A stretch of 64,000 bases of DNA from Cyanobacteria bacterium SBLK (GCA_017746715.1 JAGHZQ010000098.1:26339-90338), one strand, 5' to 3'; shown: positions 8,763 to 18,390, numbered from the stretch's first letter. The notes: generated from the sequence alone by a model not told the origin. Program-made: numbers and translations.

Positions 8763-11700
8763 CTATAGCGATCGCCGATCGCTTTCATTTTCTCCCTCAT
8801 TGGTTCTTCTCTTCTTGATGCGAACGACATTTTCGGCAGTCTGGGAATTCAGCACTCGCTCTGTTAACTTAGCAACAAAAGACTGTTGTAATTGCCAATT
8901 ATCCCTTAAAAGTGCTGTTTGTAATACCTCCTCAACCAAATCTTCTAATTTTGCCACCGACTCCAACGCGATCCACACGATTTGATTGGTTTCCTCCCCG
9001 TTGGGACGAGTCACTGTAATGCGCCGTACTTCAAACCCTTGCGAATCTCCCTTTGCCGCTACATTCGCCTGTAACGCCTCTAAATGCTTAAATTGTCTTG
9101 CCAGATCCTCTAGTTTGACCTCAAACGCCGCTACATCCCCATCATTCCACGATCGCGGCGGTTTGTCCCCCACTACCATTAATATTGCCTCCAACCACTC
9201 GCGATCGCCAACTTTTTCATCCGTTGCAGCACTCACAAACCGCTTTAACCAAGGTTGAATGATTTTACCCATTAACTTACTGCTGCGAAAATAAAGATCT
9301 TTCTGTAAATTGTCTTTATTCTGACGCAACCCAAACGCCTTGTAAAGCAACCCTCGGCAAGTGTTTAAATTCTCATCGTAAGCACCCTGTAATTCCCGAA
9401 AGGATTCTCCGAGCAATTTTCGCAGTTTTTTTACTGTCGTCCCGGTGTTACCGCGCGAAATCGAGGTATCATCTACTTCTCCCGTCCCAATTGGGGACAA
9501 ATCGCACGCAAGGGGGAGCGAATTAAATAATAACTCATCCGGCTCTCTGGTCTCCTGCAAAGCACGTAAAATCTTTTGCGATCGCAAATTCACCTTCTTC
9601 GTTTTCTGGGTGTATTCCGGCAACTGACGCGCAAACTGTAACAACGGTGTCACCACATTTAACAAGGTTGTATTGCGGCTTCCTTTGGGATATTTGCGCG
9701 GTTGAGAAAGCACTGATTCGAGTTCCTTAAACACCTGCGATCGCAGTCCCGTCACGGCAAAATATTTCACCGCAAACCATGCGGGATATTTCATCAATAA
9801 TTCAAAATGTTCGATTCCTAAAACGGGGATAAAAGTCCCTTCTTGATATATCGCTACATCATCCACATGGTAGCTCAAAACCGCCGCCAAAAACACCGGA
9901 ATTGCTCCTGCTTTCATGCCGTAAGGGATTGCCATTAATTGGCGTTCGAGGTTATCTAAACTTATCGGTTTCTCTGTCGCCGATACGCAAAAATCCTCAA
10001 TTGCCTGCCAAATTTGTAACACTCCCGATGCGTCCGAAGGCGGATAAAATCCCCATTCTTCTCCCTCTTGACGATGAATATCTGACAAGAGAGAAAAATA
10101 CATACTGACCTCGGGTCCGTATCCTTGCAATTCCAATCGCTCTCGATCGCCATACTTTAACATCGCATCTATTAATTGTCGTCGTGCCATTGCACCTTGA
10201 GATGTCAACTCGCGACGATTGATTAACTCATTCCAAAGTCGCGGCGTTTGGGAATAAATGCGATCGCAAACTGCCGATAATTGTCTTTGCAATCCTCGCA
10301 CGCTAGTAATATTTTGCTGTTCTCCTGCAATCCAAGCAATCTGCGATCGCGCTAACCCAAATGTGTGCTTAATACTCTCATTTAACAACTTTTGTGCTTG
10401 ACCCAAACGATAATTTACCTCTCGTCGTGCGACTCCATCAGTTTGTAATTGAGACGCACTATTTTTAATCTGTTACAATGCTGAAAACTCTAACACATGA
10501 ATCCGTAACGTCCCTAAATTTAAACCGCAAAGAATAATTAAAGGTTTTCCATCCGTTGTAAATTCTGGCACATCTTGCGGCAATTCCTCATCCAACCAAT
10601 AGAGAATCAAACCATCACAATCGGGATGACAAGATAAAGGCATAAAATCTTGCGATGCTTCCCAATACTGTCTCTCAAAATAACGTAAAGTTCCCGTCGT
10701 ATAACTGTGACGCTGTACGACTAGAGGAGAGAGGGGATAAAAGCGATCCAGTAACGTAGAAAGAAGCGATCGCTCCTTTTCAATAACCCTCTCAACTTCA
10801 GTATCGACATTAAAATCAGACCCTTGCCAAATTCGCAACTCATCCAAGGTTTTATAATGGGTAATAATCCCTCGTTTTAATAAGCGATCGACAATCTCAT
10901 CCCAATGTTCTTTTTCTTCACTATGAGGAGAATCGCACAACGCCAAATTCACTAATTTTCGCGTCGCTTTAATGGTATTGGTAGCGCCTAATAAATTAAA
11001 TGCTCCAATTGTTTTTAAAACCCGCAAACTGTCTTCTTCTAAATGACGAGCATCCGAAATTAAGCCATAAATCTCTACCCAACGACTCTGATAAGGACGC
11101 GATCCAATTCCCAAACCAACCGCTTCAATAAAATAGTCATAAACCCGATCTATTTTTAAGGTTGGTAATATTTCATTATTGATTTCGATTTCCTGTAAAA
11201 AATTAGCAAATGAGTGAGGTTCATCACTCGTTAAAAAAGTAAACAAAGAGCGATCGTTTTGACCATAATATTGACAAAGTAAAGGTAATATTAGAATAGC
11301 AAGAGGATGCAAGGGATAAATAGCCGCTAATTCTGCTCGTGTTACTTCTCCTCTAATATCTTCTAAACTCTCAAACCATTCATCAGATTGCTGGATCGAC
11401 GCACGGCTAATTTTCTCTGTTTCTAAAGGCGCGATCGCCTGTCCGATTAATCTGACTGTTTGTGAAGGAGAATCGGCAAAGGAAATATCTTCAAAGCGAT
11501 TATTAATTTTAATCCATTCATTGCGTCTAACTGTTGCCAATCTTTGACCGTATTCAGAAAATGCTTGATGGAGAAGAAATAATAAATAAATTGGAGATTC
11601 TGAATGATAGGAAAACTCTGCCAATTGCTGTAATAGATATAAATCTTCCGCACCTTCATGATAAGACGCATATTCTAGATTTTTCCCTAACTCATCAATG

Positions 11701-12269
11701 ATAATAAAAATACCTATTTTGACATTTTTTTGCAAACTTTTAATTAACTTAATCAAATTAAGATTATCTTGGCGATCGCCGGCTTCAATCCGATCTTGTA
11801 AATTTAATATTTCTGTAGCAATTTTCGGCTTTTTCTTTCCTTGCCAAAACTCCTTAATCCCTCTAACAAGCGCCCGGAGAATGGTATGCTCGATGGGTTC
11901 TCTTTTTGCCGTTGCGATCGCGCGAATCAATCCAGTTTCCGGAATATTCCACTCAATACGCTTGCTAAATTCTTTACCTGCAATTTCTAACGCTATCCTG
12001 CGTAACTCCGAATTTTTTCGCGCAATTAAAGAACTCAAGAAGTGAGCAAAAGAGGATTTTCCCGTCCCGTAAACGCTCGTTAAAATCCATGCACGATTTG
12101 CCTCGGGATTGCCCAAACTTGTTAAAATTCGTTGCAAAACATCTCGCGATCGCTCGGTTATGATATAGCCTTCCAGCATTTCTACGCGATCGAAATCCCG
12201 CTCTAAATTGATAGAGCGGGAATAGCGACGCTTAACACTAAAATATTGAGATAGTTTACCAGACTTCAT
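8763..12269 (-). pseudogene. sspC: SspC-like ATPase, interrupted by in-frame TAA
   Basis: The large ATPase of the phosphorothioation system. The first part (598 codons from ATG 12269) has Walker A SVYGTGKSS (residues 65-73) and Walker B IFIIIDELGKN (187-197). It stops at TAA 10473-10475. The same frame then runs open for another 569 codons to 8763, passing QLQTDGVARREVNYR before the helix-rich C-terminal half. A full product would be about 1168 residues. Family members I recall have a continuous chain here, and CAA (Gln) to TAA fits the context (LEFSAL-x-QIKNS). The downstream part could only be made separately from a TTG at 10406, preceded by GAGAGG. Most likely a nonsense-mutated gene. Confidence 0.75.
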
Positions 12270-12279
12270 CGATACAAGT

Positions 12280-13182
12280 TTATTGATAATACTTCTCTAG
12301 AATAGCGCGTGCGAGGTCATTTGGGTCATCTTGAAAAGAAAATTGAATAATTCCCGCCGTATCGCTGAGATTGAGGTTTTTCGGCCATGCGGGTAAAATA
12401 TCCTCGATCGCATTATAAATTGCGCTTTCCGGCAGTTTAAAGACCAATCCCGGACTACCAAGCTCGTAACTCAAACTCGACAAAGAGATCGTTTTTTGTC
12501 CTCCTTTAGCTGCCGCAAACTGCAAACATGCAGCCACAATGATTTCACTAGGCAAACTCATTTTAGCACCAATTCGAAAGCTATATTGTTGTGCTTCTCC
12601 TCCTCGTTGAATAAGACTTAATTGAGTAAAAGGACAATCGAGAGAGTCTTCAGAAACGTTCTTTTCTCCTCTCGATTCTACATACATTCGTAAAATGCAA
12701 GTCAAATCTTTTTTGAGAGAACTCTCAACAATATTTTTGCCTTGGTTCGTGCGATATTGAACCAATCCTTGAAATAAATTCTCGCTCTTGAATTCAATTC
12801 CTCTAAACAGATTAAAGGTAAAATACCAAGCAGCAGCCTCGCAAGTTGGCCTCAACAAATACCAGTGTAATAACCATAAAGAAGCCGGATCTTCTAAAAA
12901 AGGATCCCATCCCTCATCATCCAGCAAATTTTTCCCAAATTCACTCGGGCGATCGTCCTCCAAAATCTTAAAAGCACGACACCAATATCGGATCGATCGC
13001 ACCATATTTTTTCCCACCCCTAATACCACAGGTGCATCATTTTCTAAAAATATTTTTGGATTTTCTTTGGCTTTATCGTATCCTTTTTTCAGCCATCCAA
13101 AACGCGGATGAAATGTCTCGTGACGGGCAAAAACCAGATCGACAGAGGGCGGCGAAATACCGGGAATGGATGAAGTCGTCAT
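12280..13182 (-). CDS. sspB: SspB-like DUF4007 protein
   Basis: First intact gene of the operon. DUF4007 proteins serve as SspB, the nickase needed to insert sulfur in SspABCD systems. The protein opens with FARHETFHPRFGWLKKGYDKA, the family hallmark, and continues with APVVLGVGKNMVRSIRYW and DDEGWDPFLEDPASLWLLHW. I chose the ATG at 13182 (MTTSSIPG) over an upstream GTG at 13221 because only the former leads directly into the domain. It ends 10 bases before sspC. No disruption is visible over about 300 residues. Confidence 0.8.
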   Translation of the reverse strand: MTTSSIPGISPPSVDLVFARHETFHPRFGWLKKGYDKAKENPKIFLENDAPVVLGVGKNMVRSIRYWCRAFKILEDDRPSEFGKNLLDDEGWDPFLEDPASLWLLHWYLLRPTCEAAAWYFTFNLFRGIEFKSENLFQGLVQYRTNQGKNIVESSLKKDLTCILRMYVESRGEKNVSEDSLDCPFTQLSLIQRGGEAQQYSFRIGAKMSLPSEIIVAACLQFAAAKGGQKTISLSSLSYELGSPGLVFKLPESAIYNAIEDILPAWPKNLNLSDTAGIIQFSFQDDPNDLARAILEKYYQ

Positions 13183-13251
13183 TTCTATAATAGTTGAGTT
13201 TCCGAATGCTGAGAGGAGCACAATGCGATCGCGCCCAAATAATATTTTAAA

Positions 13252-13545
13252 TTATTTTTGATAGGCTTGCTCTAATAATTTTAGTGGATTGTCCCAACAG
13301 CGAACGAGTTGTTCTGGGGAAACCTCGCATTTTTGTTGTATAATTGTCTTTGTTTCCAGTTGTATCAAACACGCTTGTAAAAAATTCGGTTTGATGTTGA
13401 GAATAGGGCAAAGTCCGTAAGGCTGCAAGAGCACTTTTTCAGTGAGAATCGATGGTGTTTCTGAAAAATCTCGTTCCCAAAGTTTGGCGAGAAAGTAACT
13501 GATGAGATAAATATTAGGAAGCGTGACTCGATTTCTGCCAGTTTC
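13252..13545 (-). pseudogene. 5'-truncated unknown gene upstream of sspB
   Basis: An open frame of 97 codons directly upstream of sspB that begins after a TAA at 13546 without a good start. Its peptide looks genuinely coding (GRNRVTLPNIYLISYFLAK, LWERDF, ILTEKVLLQPYGLCPILNI) but I do not recognise the family. The only internal start is GTG at 13434, which would remove the most protein-like part. I infer the 3' end of a lost gene that once stood at the head of the operon; a short real protein with an unusual start is the alternative. Confidence 0.4.
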
Positions 13546-13672
13546 TTAAATCAATCTTAATCTCCCTACTTTCCGAACCTTAACCCTCGCCGAACGATAT
13601 AATGATTTGCCATGTCTCATTCTCCCAATATCATAAGGGATAACAAGTTGTTAATCTGGGAATCTCGGAGTC

Positions 13673-14276
13673 ATGTTCGATAATCCAACCACTCCAACAT
13701 TCTCTTCTTTTAGTTTTGAAGTGGTTACGGTAAACGATCGCGGCGAAATTATCGAACGAGAGAAGCGATCGGCAAACTATTATCGGGAAAATTGTAGAAA
13801 GAGTATCTTGGTACGATGCGATCGAATTTTGTGCCAGACTGTCCCGACTTACGGGGCGAGAATACAGGCTTCCCAGTGAAGCAGAATGGGAATATGCTTG
13901 TCATGCGCCCTCTCCCTTAGCTTCTCTTTCAAAAGAGGAGAATTATCCGCCTTTTCATTTTGGGGAAACGATAACGACGGATTTAGCAAACTATAAGGGT
14001 CATTTTCTTTTTGCCAATGAATCCAAAGGACAATACAGACAAGGAACAACTCCCGTTGATGAGTTTATCTATCCCAATGCCTTCGGGTTATACGATCTGC
14101 ATGGAAATGTGTTGGAATGGTGTTTGGATTCGTGGCACGATAACTATGAGGGTGCGCCTAATAATGGGGAGGTTTGGGATCGAAGTCTTCGGCGATCGCT
14201 CCGGGCTTGCGCTCGTGGGGGTTACTGGTACTTTTGTCCTAATGCCTGCCGCTCGTCCAAGCGGTTCTCTCTTTTG
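13673..14276 (+). pseudogene. SUMF1/formylglycine-type protein with internal deletion
   Basis: The intact family comprises formylglycine-generating enzyme-like C-lectin-fold proteins. The ATG at 13673 starts the usual cyanobacterial opening FSFEVVTVNDRGEIIERE and YYRENC. At about 13793 the frame jumps directly to VERVSWYDAIEFCARLSRL in another phase, followed by REYRLPSEAEWEYAC, FHFGETITTDLANYKG, LYDLHGNVLEWCLDSW and RACARGGYWYFCPNACRSS. The section that should carry the MGS..E motif (roughly 70-100 residues) is missing and phase is lost. The C-terminus runs into unrelated sequence. Clearly a dead gene. Confidence 0.8.
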
Positions 14277-14283
14277 AAGGATA

Positions 14284-14544
14284 CCGATCGCGGGGTAATT
14301 CCTGCCTTTGATTTAAAATTGCCATCATCGTTAACAACAGCAAATTATCCGCTAAATTGCGAATTGCTTTCGACTCTGCGATCGCATCACGCAAGCGCTT
14401 TTTTAACCGAATGCGATCGGGATCGTTCCCCATTGATAAATGGTACCAGCGATCGATAAACTCGCGAATTTCCTCCTCGTTCAACGATTGAATAGTAAAG
14501 TGGCGAAAACCTCCCTGTTGCAATCGTTCTGGAATATATAGGTT
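14284..14544 (-). pseudogene. NACHT-family NTPase fragment
   Basis: A short minus-strand remnant of a NACHT NTPase. From YIPERLQQGGFRHFT through NEEEIREFIDRWYHLSMG to ESKAIRNLADNLLLLTMM and AILNQRQELPRDR it follows the conserved post-Walker-B part of cyanobacterial NACHT proteins. There is no P-loop, no C-terminal repeat region, and an in-frame stop just upstream. It faces the SUMF1 remnant tail to tail. Such NTPases often belong to signalling or anti-phage STAND proteins. Confidence 0.7.
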
Positions 14545-14698
14545 TCAATATCAAAACCCGGCGATAAGTTCGCCGTATTGCGGGCAATATGTTCTAAAAG
14601 TTCGGTTTCGAGAAGCGATCGGATATCTTGTCTAGTATTGCACCGATCTCAGAAAAATACCATCCGAGGCAATTCATGAAGAAGATGGCACTCCTCCA

Positions 14699-15325
14699 TT
14701 AATATTCCAACTGACTCAAGCGTTTCAAAATTTGCAAAACATTATATAATTCATTCCCCGGATTGCGAATTAAAAATCCTTTGGATAAACTATAAACATT
14801 GCGATCGCCGCGAACTAATTTAATAAAAACAAACGTTCCTCCCGTGGCGATCGTACCAAAACTCGGACATTCGGGATGAGGATTGGCTAACATATAAGTT
14901 AAAATTTGCGGCAGTGCCTCTTCAATCGAAAATGCGGCTTTCTTAGACTCGATCGCCGTCACCCAAAACCGCTCTTTTAGCACCAGTGTATCAATTTTTC
15001 CTTTAACAATTACGCCGTCATCTTCTAAAGCAATCTCAATCGGTTCTTCGCTTTTAATATAAAAAGGAGAAATATAAAAATCGGCAATGAATAAAATCGG
15101 GTCTAAAATCGCCATTTTCACCACATTTTCAAGGAGTGGCGGATAATTGAGTAAATTAATATAACCGGCTTTGACCTTATCGAGAAGTTCGCGATCGCGA
15201 TCGCTAATCTCCGGTAACCCCTCCTGCCATTCTGGAAAAAAGTCCTCATCTTCCGTTAAAGTCAAGCCAAAGCGATCGATTAAATCTCGTAGAGTAATGG
15301 TTTGGGCTTGCAAGGTTTGAGACAT
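14699..15325 (-). CDS. HsdR_N-like PD-(D/E)XK nuclease domain protein, paralogue
   Basis: A 208-residue protein with the same plan as the one inside the Ssp operon: FFPEWQEGLPEISDRDRELL at the N-terminus, VVKMAILDPILFIADFYISP, then the nuclease core GKIDTLVLKERFWVTAIESKK (D plus ExK) and LPQILTYMLANPHPECPSFG. It stands alone among gene remnants and appears intact. Substrate and partner are unknown. The pair may be ancient paralogues or independent arrivals. Confidence 0.65.
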   Translation of the reverse strand: MSQTLQAQTITLRDLIDRFGLTLTEDEDFFPEWQEGLPEISDRDRELLDKVKAGYINLLNYPPLLENVVKMAILDPILFIADFYISPFYIKSEEPIEIALEDDGVIVKGKIDTLVLKERFWVTAIESKKAAFSIEEALPQILTYMLANPHPECPSFGTIATGGTFVFIKLVRGDRNVYSLSKGFLIRNPGNELYNVLQILKRLSQLEY

Positions 15326-15548
15326 TGCCTATCCATTCAAAATTCCTCACTCTGATTATAACTGAAGAAAGACAATTGAGAAAAATGCAAGCGATCTCGA
15401 ATTCTCGACAATGATTGCAATTCCTGTTGTAAAAAGTTGCAATCATTCTTGCGAACTGTTCCGAATCCCGATCGTAAAAGTAGGTAGGGTTTACTCAGAA
15501 AAGCGATCGCACTCCTCTCAAGTCCCCCTTCAACCATGAGATCTCGAT

Positions 15549-15773
15549 TTAAGGAGTTTTTTGCAAATCCGGGCGCTCTTCCGGTACGATTGCCCCTTTA
15601 ACCGGACAAACCTGCAAGCAGATCCCGCAATCGATACACGTTTCAAAATCAATCCAAAACCAATCCATCCCCTTGACATTTTTACCGGGTCCGGGGTGGA
15701 TGCAAGCGACAGGACAAGCATTAACGCAATCCGCCACGCCTTCACAAGTTTCAGTAACAATAGTGTGGGGCAT
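15549..15773 (-). CDS. 4Fe-4S ferredoxin, bacterial type
   Basis: A 74-residue electron carrier with two cysteine clusters. The second is canonical (CIDCGICLQVCP). The first reads CEGVADCVNACPVACI, which is the spacing of a seven-iron or modified 2[4Fe-4S] ferredoxin and resembles cyanobacterial FdxB/PsaC-like proteins. An insert rich in Gly, Pro and Trp (GPGKNVKGMDWFWID) separates them. ATG at 15773 (MPHTIV) is preferred over the upstream TTG. Single gene, redox partner unknown. Confidence 0.85.
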   Translation of the reverse strand: MPHTIVTETCEGVADCVNACPVACIHPGPGKNVKGMDWFWIDFETCIDCGICLQVCPVKGAIVPEERPDLQKTP

Positions 15774-15787
15774 TTTCAACCTTTTTC

Positions 15788-16087
15788 TTAAAACCGATCG
15801 CTAATTATTGTAAAGGGAGTTGCGATCGCCCCCTCAAAAATTTCTGCCAACTCAAAAACGAATCCCGGTAAAACCTCCTCTCCCGATACCGTTTCCGGAG
15901 ATCCTAAAACTTCCACCTCGCGATCGGGACGATACACCTCTACAATTTGTCGTTAATGAATCCAAGATACATCCGGAGAACGAGTTGCGCCATTGGGCAG
16001 AATAAACCCCGTAGACGAATCAAAAACCTCTCCCAATCTCCTGCGCCGATCGATTTCTAACTCTAAAGGTGAGGATAAATGAACCAT
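15788..16087 (-). pseudogene. Uma2-family nuclease, catalytic core deleted
   Basis: The N-terminal part ends GEVFDSSTGFILPNGATRSPDVSWIH and stops at 15953. The minus strand then reads, in a different phase, RQIVEVYRPDREVEVLGSPE and VLPGFVFELAEIF, which is the C-terminus of the same family. The central 60-70 residues that carry the second acidic residue and the ExK motif are absent, and the phase change leaves a stop. The N-terminal 50 or so residues are also missing, so it is a gutted gene. Confidence 0.75.
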
Positions 16088-16281
16088 AATTTTTGAAGCT
16101 CTCGCCAACATTATTATACGTTCTGCTCCCTGTCTCCCCGTCTCCTCACTCCCTCCCCAGCAAGAATTGTAAAAACAATTTAACAAAAGCTAAGAATTAT
16201 CTTAAGATTAAGGCAGTAAAGAAAATTTTTTGGTAAACGCTACCAAATTTAAACCTCACACAGAAATTAGGAGGATATTTT

Positions 16282-17361
16282 ATGGCGCTCGTACCCATGC
16301 GGCTGCTTTTGGATCACGCGGCTGAAAACGGTTATGGAATCCCTGCTTACAACGTCAACAACATGGAGCAAATCATCTCCATCATGCAGGCTGCGGACGA
16401 ATCCAACAGCCCCGTTATTCTCCAAGCCTCTCGCGGCGCTCGCAAATACGCTGGTGAAAACTTCCTGCGCCACTTAATTCAAGCGGCTGTAGAAACCTAT
16501 CCTCATATTCCCATTGCCATGCACCAAGACCACGGCAATGCGCCTTCTACCTGCTACACGGCAATGCGCTACGGTTTCACTAGCGTCATGATGGATGGTT
16601 CCTTAGAAGCCGACGCGAAAACTCCCGCCAGCTTCGAGTACAACGTTAGCGTTACTGCTGAAGTCGTTAAAGTCGCTCACTCCATCGGAGTCAGCGTAGA
16701 AGGCGAACTCGGTTGCTTGGGTTCTCTCGAAACCGGTCAAGGTGACAAAGAAGACGGCCATGGTTTTGAAGGCACATTGAGCAAGGATCAATTGCTCACC
16801 GATCCCGATGAAGCGGTTCAATTTGTCGAACAAACCCAAGTAGACGCTTTAGCCGTTGCGATCGGTACCAGCCACGGTGCTTACAAGTTCACCCGCAAGC
16901 CTACCGGTGAAATCCTTGCTATCAGCCGCATTGAAGAAATTCACAACCGCTTGCCCAACACCCACTTGGTCATGCACGGTTCTTCCTCCGTTCCTTCTGA
17001 CTTGATCGATATCATCAACCAGTACGGCGGTGCAATTCCCGAAACCTATGGGGTACCCGTTGAAGAAATTCAAAAAGGTATTAAGAGCGGCGTTCGTAAG
17101 GTCAATATCGACACCGATAACCGTTTGGCAATCACGGCGGCTATTCGTAAAGCTGCGGCCGCGGATCCCAAGAACTTCGATCCCCGCCACTTCCTCAAGC
17201 CTTCCATCGCGATGATGAAAGATGTTTGCTTGCAACGCTATCAAGCCTTTGGTACCGCAGGTAATGCGACCAGTATCAAACAAGTGACTTTAGATGAGTA
17301 CGCTCGCAAATATGCTAGCGGTGACTTGGCAGCTAAAGTTAAAACGGCTGTTGCAGTTTAA
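16282..17361 (+). CDS. fbaA: class II fructose-1,6-bisphosphate aldolase
   Basis: Catalyses cleavage and formation of fructose-1,6-bisphosphate, and in cyanobacteria also sedoheptulose-1,7-bisphosphate, in glycolysis and the Calvin cycle. The 359-residue chain is the Calvin-cycle subtype. Metal ligands lie in AMHQDHGNAPS, EGELGC and TSHGAYKF, with HGSSSVP and KVNIDTDNRLA binding substrate. An AGGAGG precedes the ATG by about 7 bases. Monocistronic, followed by a heptamer tract and a terminator. Codon use is strongly biased and C-rich compared with its neighbours, as expected for a highly expressed gene. Confidence 0.96.
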   Translation: MALVPMRLLLDHAAENGYGIPAYNVNNMEQIISIMQAADESNSPVILQASRGARKYAGENFLRHLIQAAVETYPHIPIAMHQDHGNAPSTCYTAMRYGFTSVMMDGSLEADAKTPASFEYNVSVTAEVVKVAHSIGVSVEGELGCLGSLETGQGDKEDGHGFEGTLSKDQLLTDPDEAVQFVEQTQVDALAVAIGTSHGAYKFTRKPTGEILAISRIEEIHNRLPNTHLVMHGSSSVPSDLIDIINQYGGAIPETYGVPVEEIQKGIKSGVRKVNIDTDNRLAITAAIRKAAAADPKNFDPRHFLKPSIAMMKDVCLQRYQAFGTAGNATSIKQVTLDEYARKYASGDLAAKVKTAVAV

Positions 17362-17362
17362 C

Positions 17363-17411
17363 AGTTGACAGTTGATAGTTGACAGTTGATAGTTGACAGT
17401 TGATAGTTGAC
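17363..17411. repeat. heptamer tandem repeat (AGTTGAC/AGTTGAT)
   Basis: Seven consecutive heptamers alternating AGTTGAC and AGTTGAT begin one base after the fbaA stop. They resemble the short tandemly repeated repetitive (STRR) sequences of cyanobacteria. A tract of the same family in reverse orientation lies at 48577-48611. Confidence 0.85.
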
Positions 17412-17437
17412 TGCTGTTTACCGATTAAACTCATCAT

Positions 17438-17477
17438 AAAAAGAGGCGTTTCCTTAAACGTCTCTTTTATTATTTTT
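17438..17477 (+). terminator. intrinsic terminator after fbaA
   Basis: Stem AAAGAGGCGTTT pairs with AAACGTCTCTTT across a CCTT loop, with T-rich sequence after it. It ends the fbaA transcript just before the next gene's ribosome-binding site. Confidence 0.85.
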
Positions 17478-17490
17478 GGAGTCGAGCTTT

Positions 17491-18390
17491 ATGAAAAATA
17501 TTCGTCGTTCTTGTATCTTTTTCTTGGGGTTGGGATTGTTGGTTTCTCTACCCAAAGCGATCGCTCATCCCCAACATTGCGATCGCGAGGAGTTTGCCAC
17601 CCGCTACGTCACCTCTTATTTACAAGCAACGCCTTTAACTGAAAGAGAAATAGAGAGAACGATCGCCCATTTAGAAACTCTGACAGAAGCAGAATGCCAG
17701 CAACGAGGAGCGATCGCACTGCTCCGGGTCGTAATGGGCAATCCCATCGGTTATAAAGTAGCAGCGACGAGCAAAAAAGTACAGGAGATTGTCGGAAGCG
17801 ATCGCCCTCTTGTAGGCGTTTTACTCGCGGAAATGCTGCTGCACAACGGGGCGACCATTGCCGTTAATTCTGGGGGAAGTTTAATTTATGAAGTGGATTT
17901 GCTCGTTACTGTTGGCGATGAAAGGATTAACGAAGCCGAAACGATCGCGGATGTTGCAGCCCATCTCCAAAATATCATTCCCTTTATCGAAGTTCCCGAT
18001 TTAATGTTGCCACGAGGATCGAGTTTGTCGCCGGAATTGCTAGTCGCGATGAATGTTGGGGTGAGATGGGGAGTGAAAGGCGAGGAAATTCCCGTGCAAG
18101 CCACGCCTGAATTTATCGAGGCTCTTGCTCAAATGACAGTGACGCTAGAAAATGCTTCGGGAGAAATTTTAACGGAAGCGCAAGGTCGCGATATTCTCGG
18201 ACATCCGTTTAATTCCGTGCTTTTTTTAGTCAAGCATTTGCGCGATCGCGGGAAACGATTAAAAGCAGGCGATGTTATCAGCTTGGGAACCTTTGGCCGC
18301 TTTCATTTCGCCGCATCGGGAGAATGGGGAATTGCTCGTTATCAAGGACTTCCGGGGGGCGATCGCACGGTCGAAGTGTTCTTTGAGTAG
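17491..18390 (+). CDS. exported 2-keto-4-pentenoate hydratase-like protein
   Basis: Belongs to the fumarylacetoacetate hydrolase/MhpD fold. Family-like pieces are GNPIGYKVAATSKKVQ, RPLVGVLLAEMLL, YEVDLLVTVGD, IIPFIEVPDLML and ILGHPFNSVLFLVKHL, ending AGDVISLGTFG. The ATG at 17491 follows GGAG and begins a signal peptide (KNIRR, then a hydrophobic core, cleavage likely after KAIA), so the product is probably periplasmic or lipoprotein-like. This is unusual because characterised members are cytoplasmic catabolic enzymes. The exact substrate cannot be inferred. It follows fbaA in the same direction but is separated by a terminator. Confidence 0.75.
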   Translation: MKNIRRSCIFFLGLGLLVSLPKAIAHPQHCDREEFATRYVTSYLQATPLTEREIERTIAHLETLTEAECQQRGAIALLRVVMGNPIGYKVAATSKKVQEIVGSDRPLVGVLLAEMLLHNGATIAVNSGGSLIYEVDLLVTVGDERINEAETIADVAAHLQNIIPFIEVPDLMLPRGSSLSPELLVAMNVGVRWGVKGEEIPVQATPEFIEALAQMTVTLENASGEILTEAQGRDILGHPFNSVLFLVKHLRDRGKRLKAGDVISLGTFGRFHFAASGEWGIARYQGLPGGDRTVEVFFE

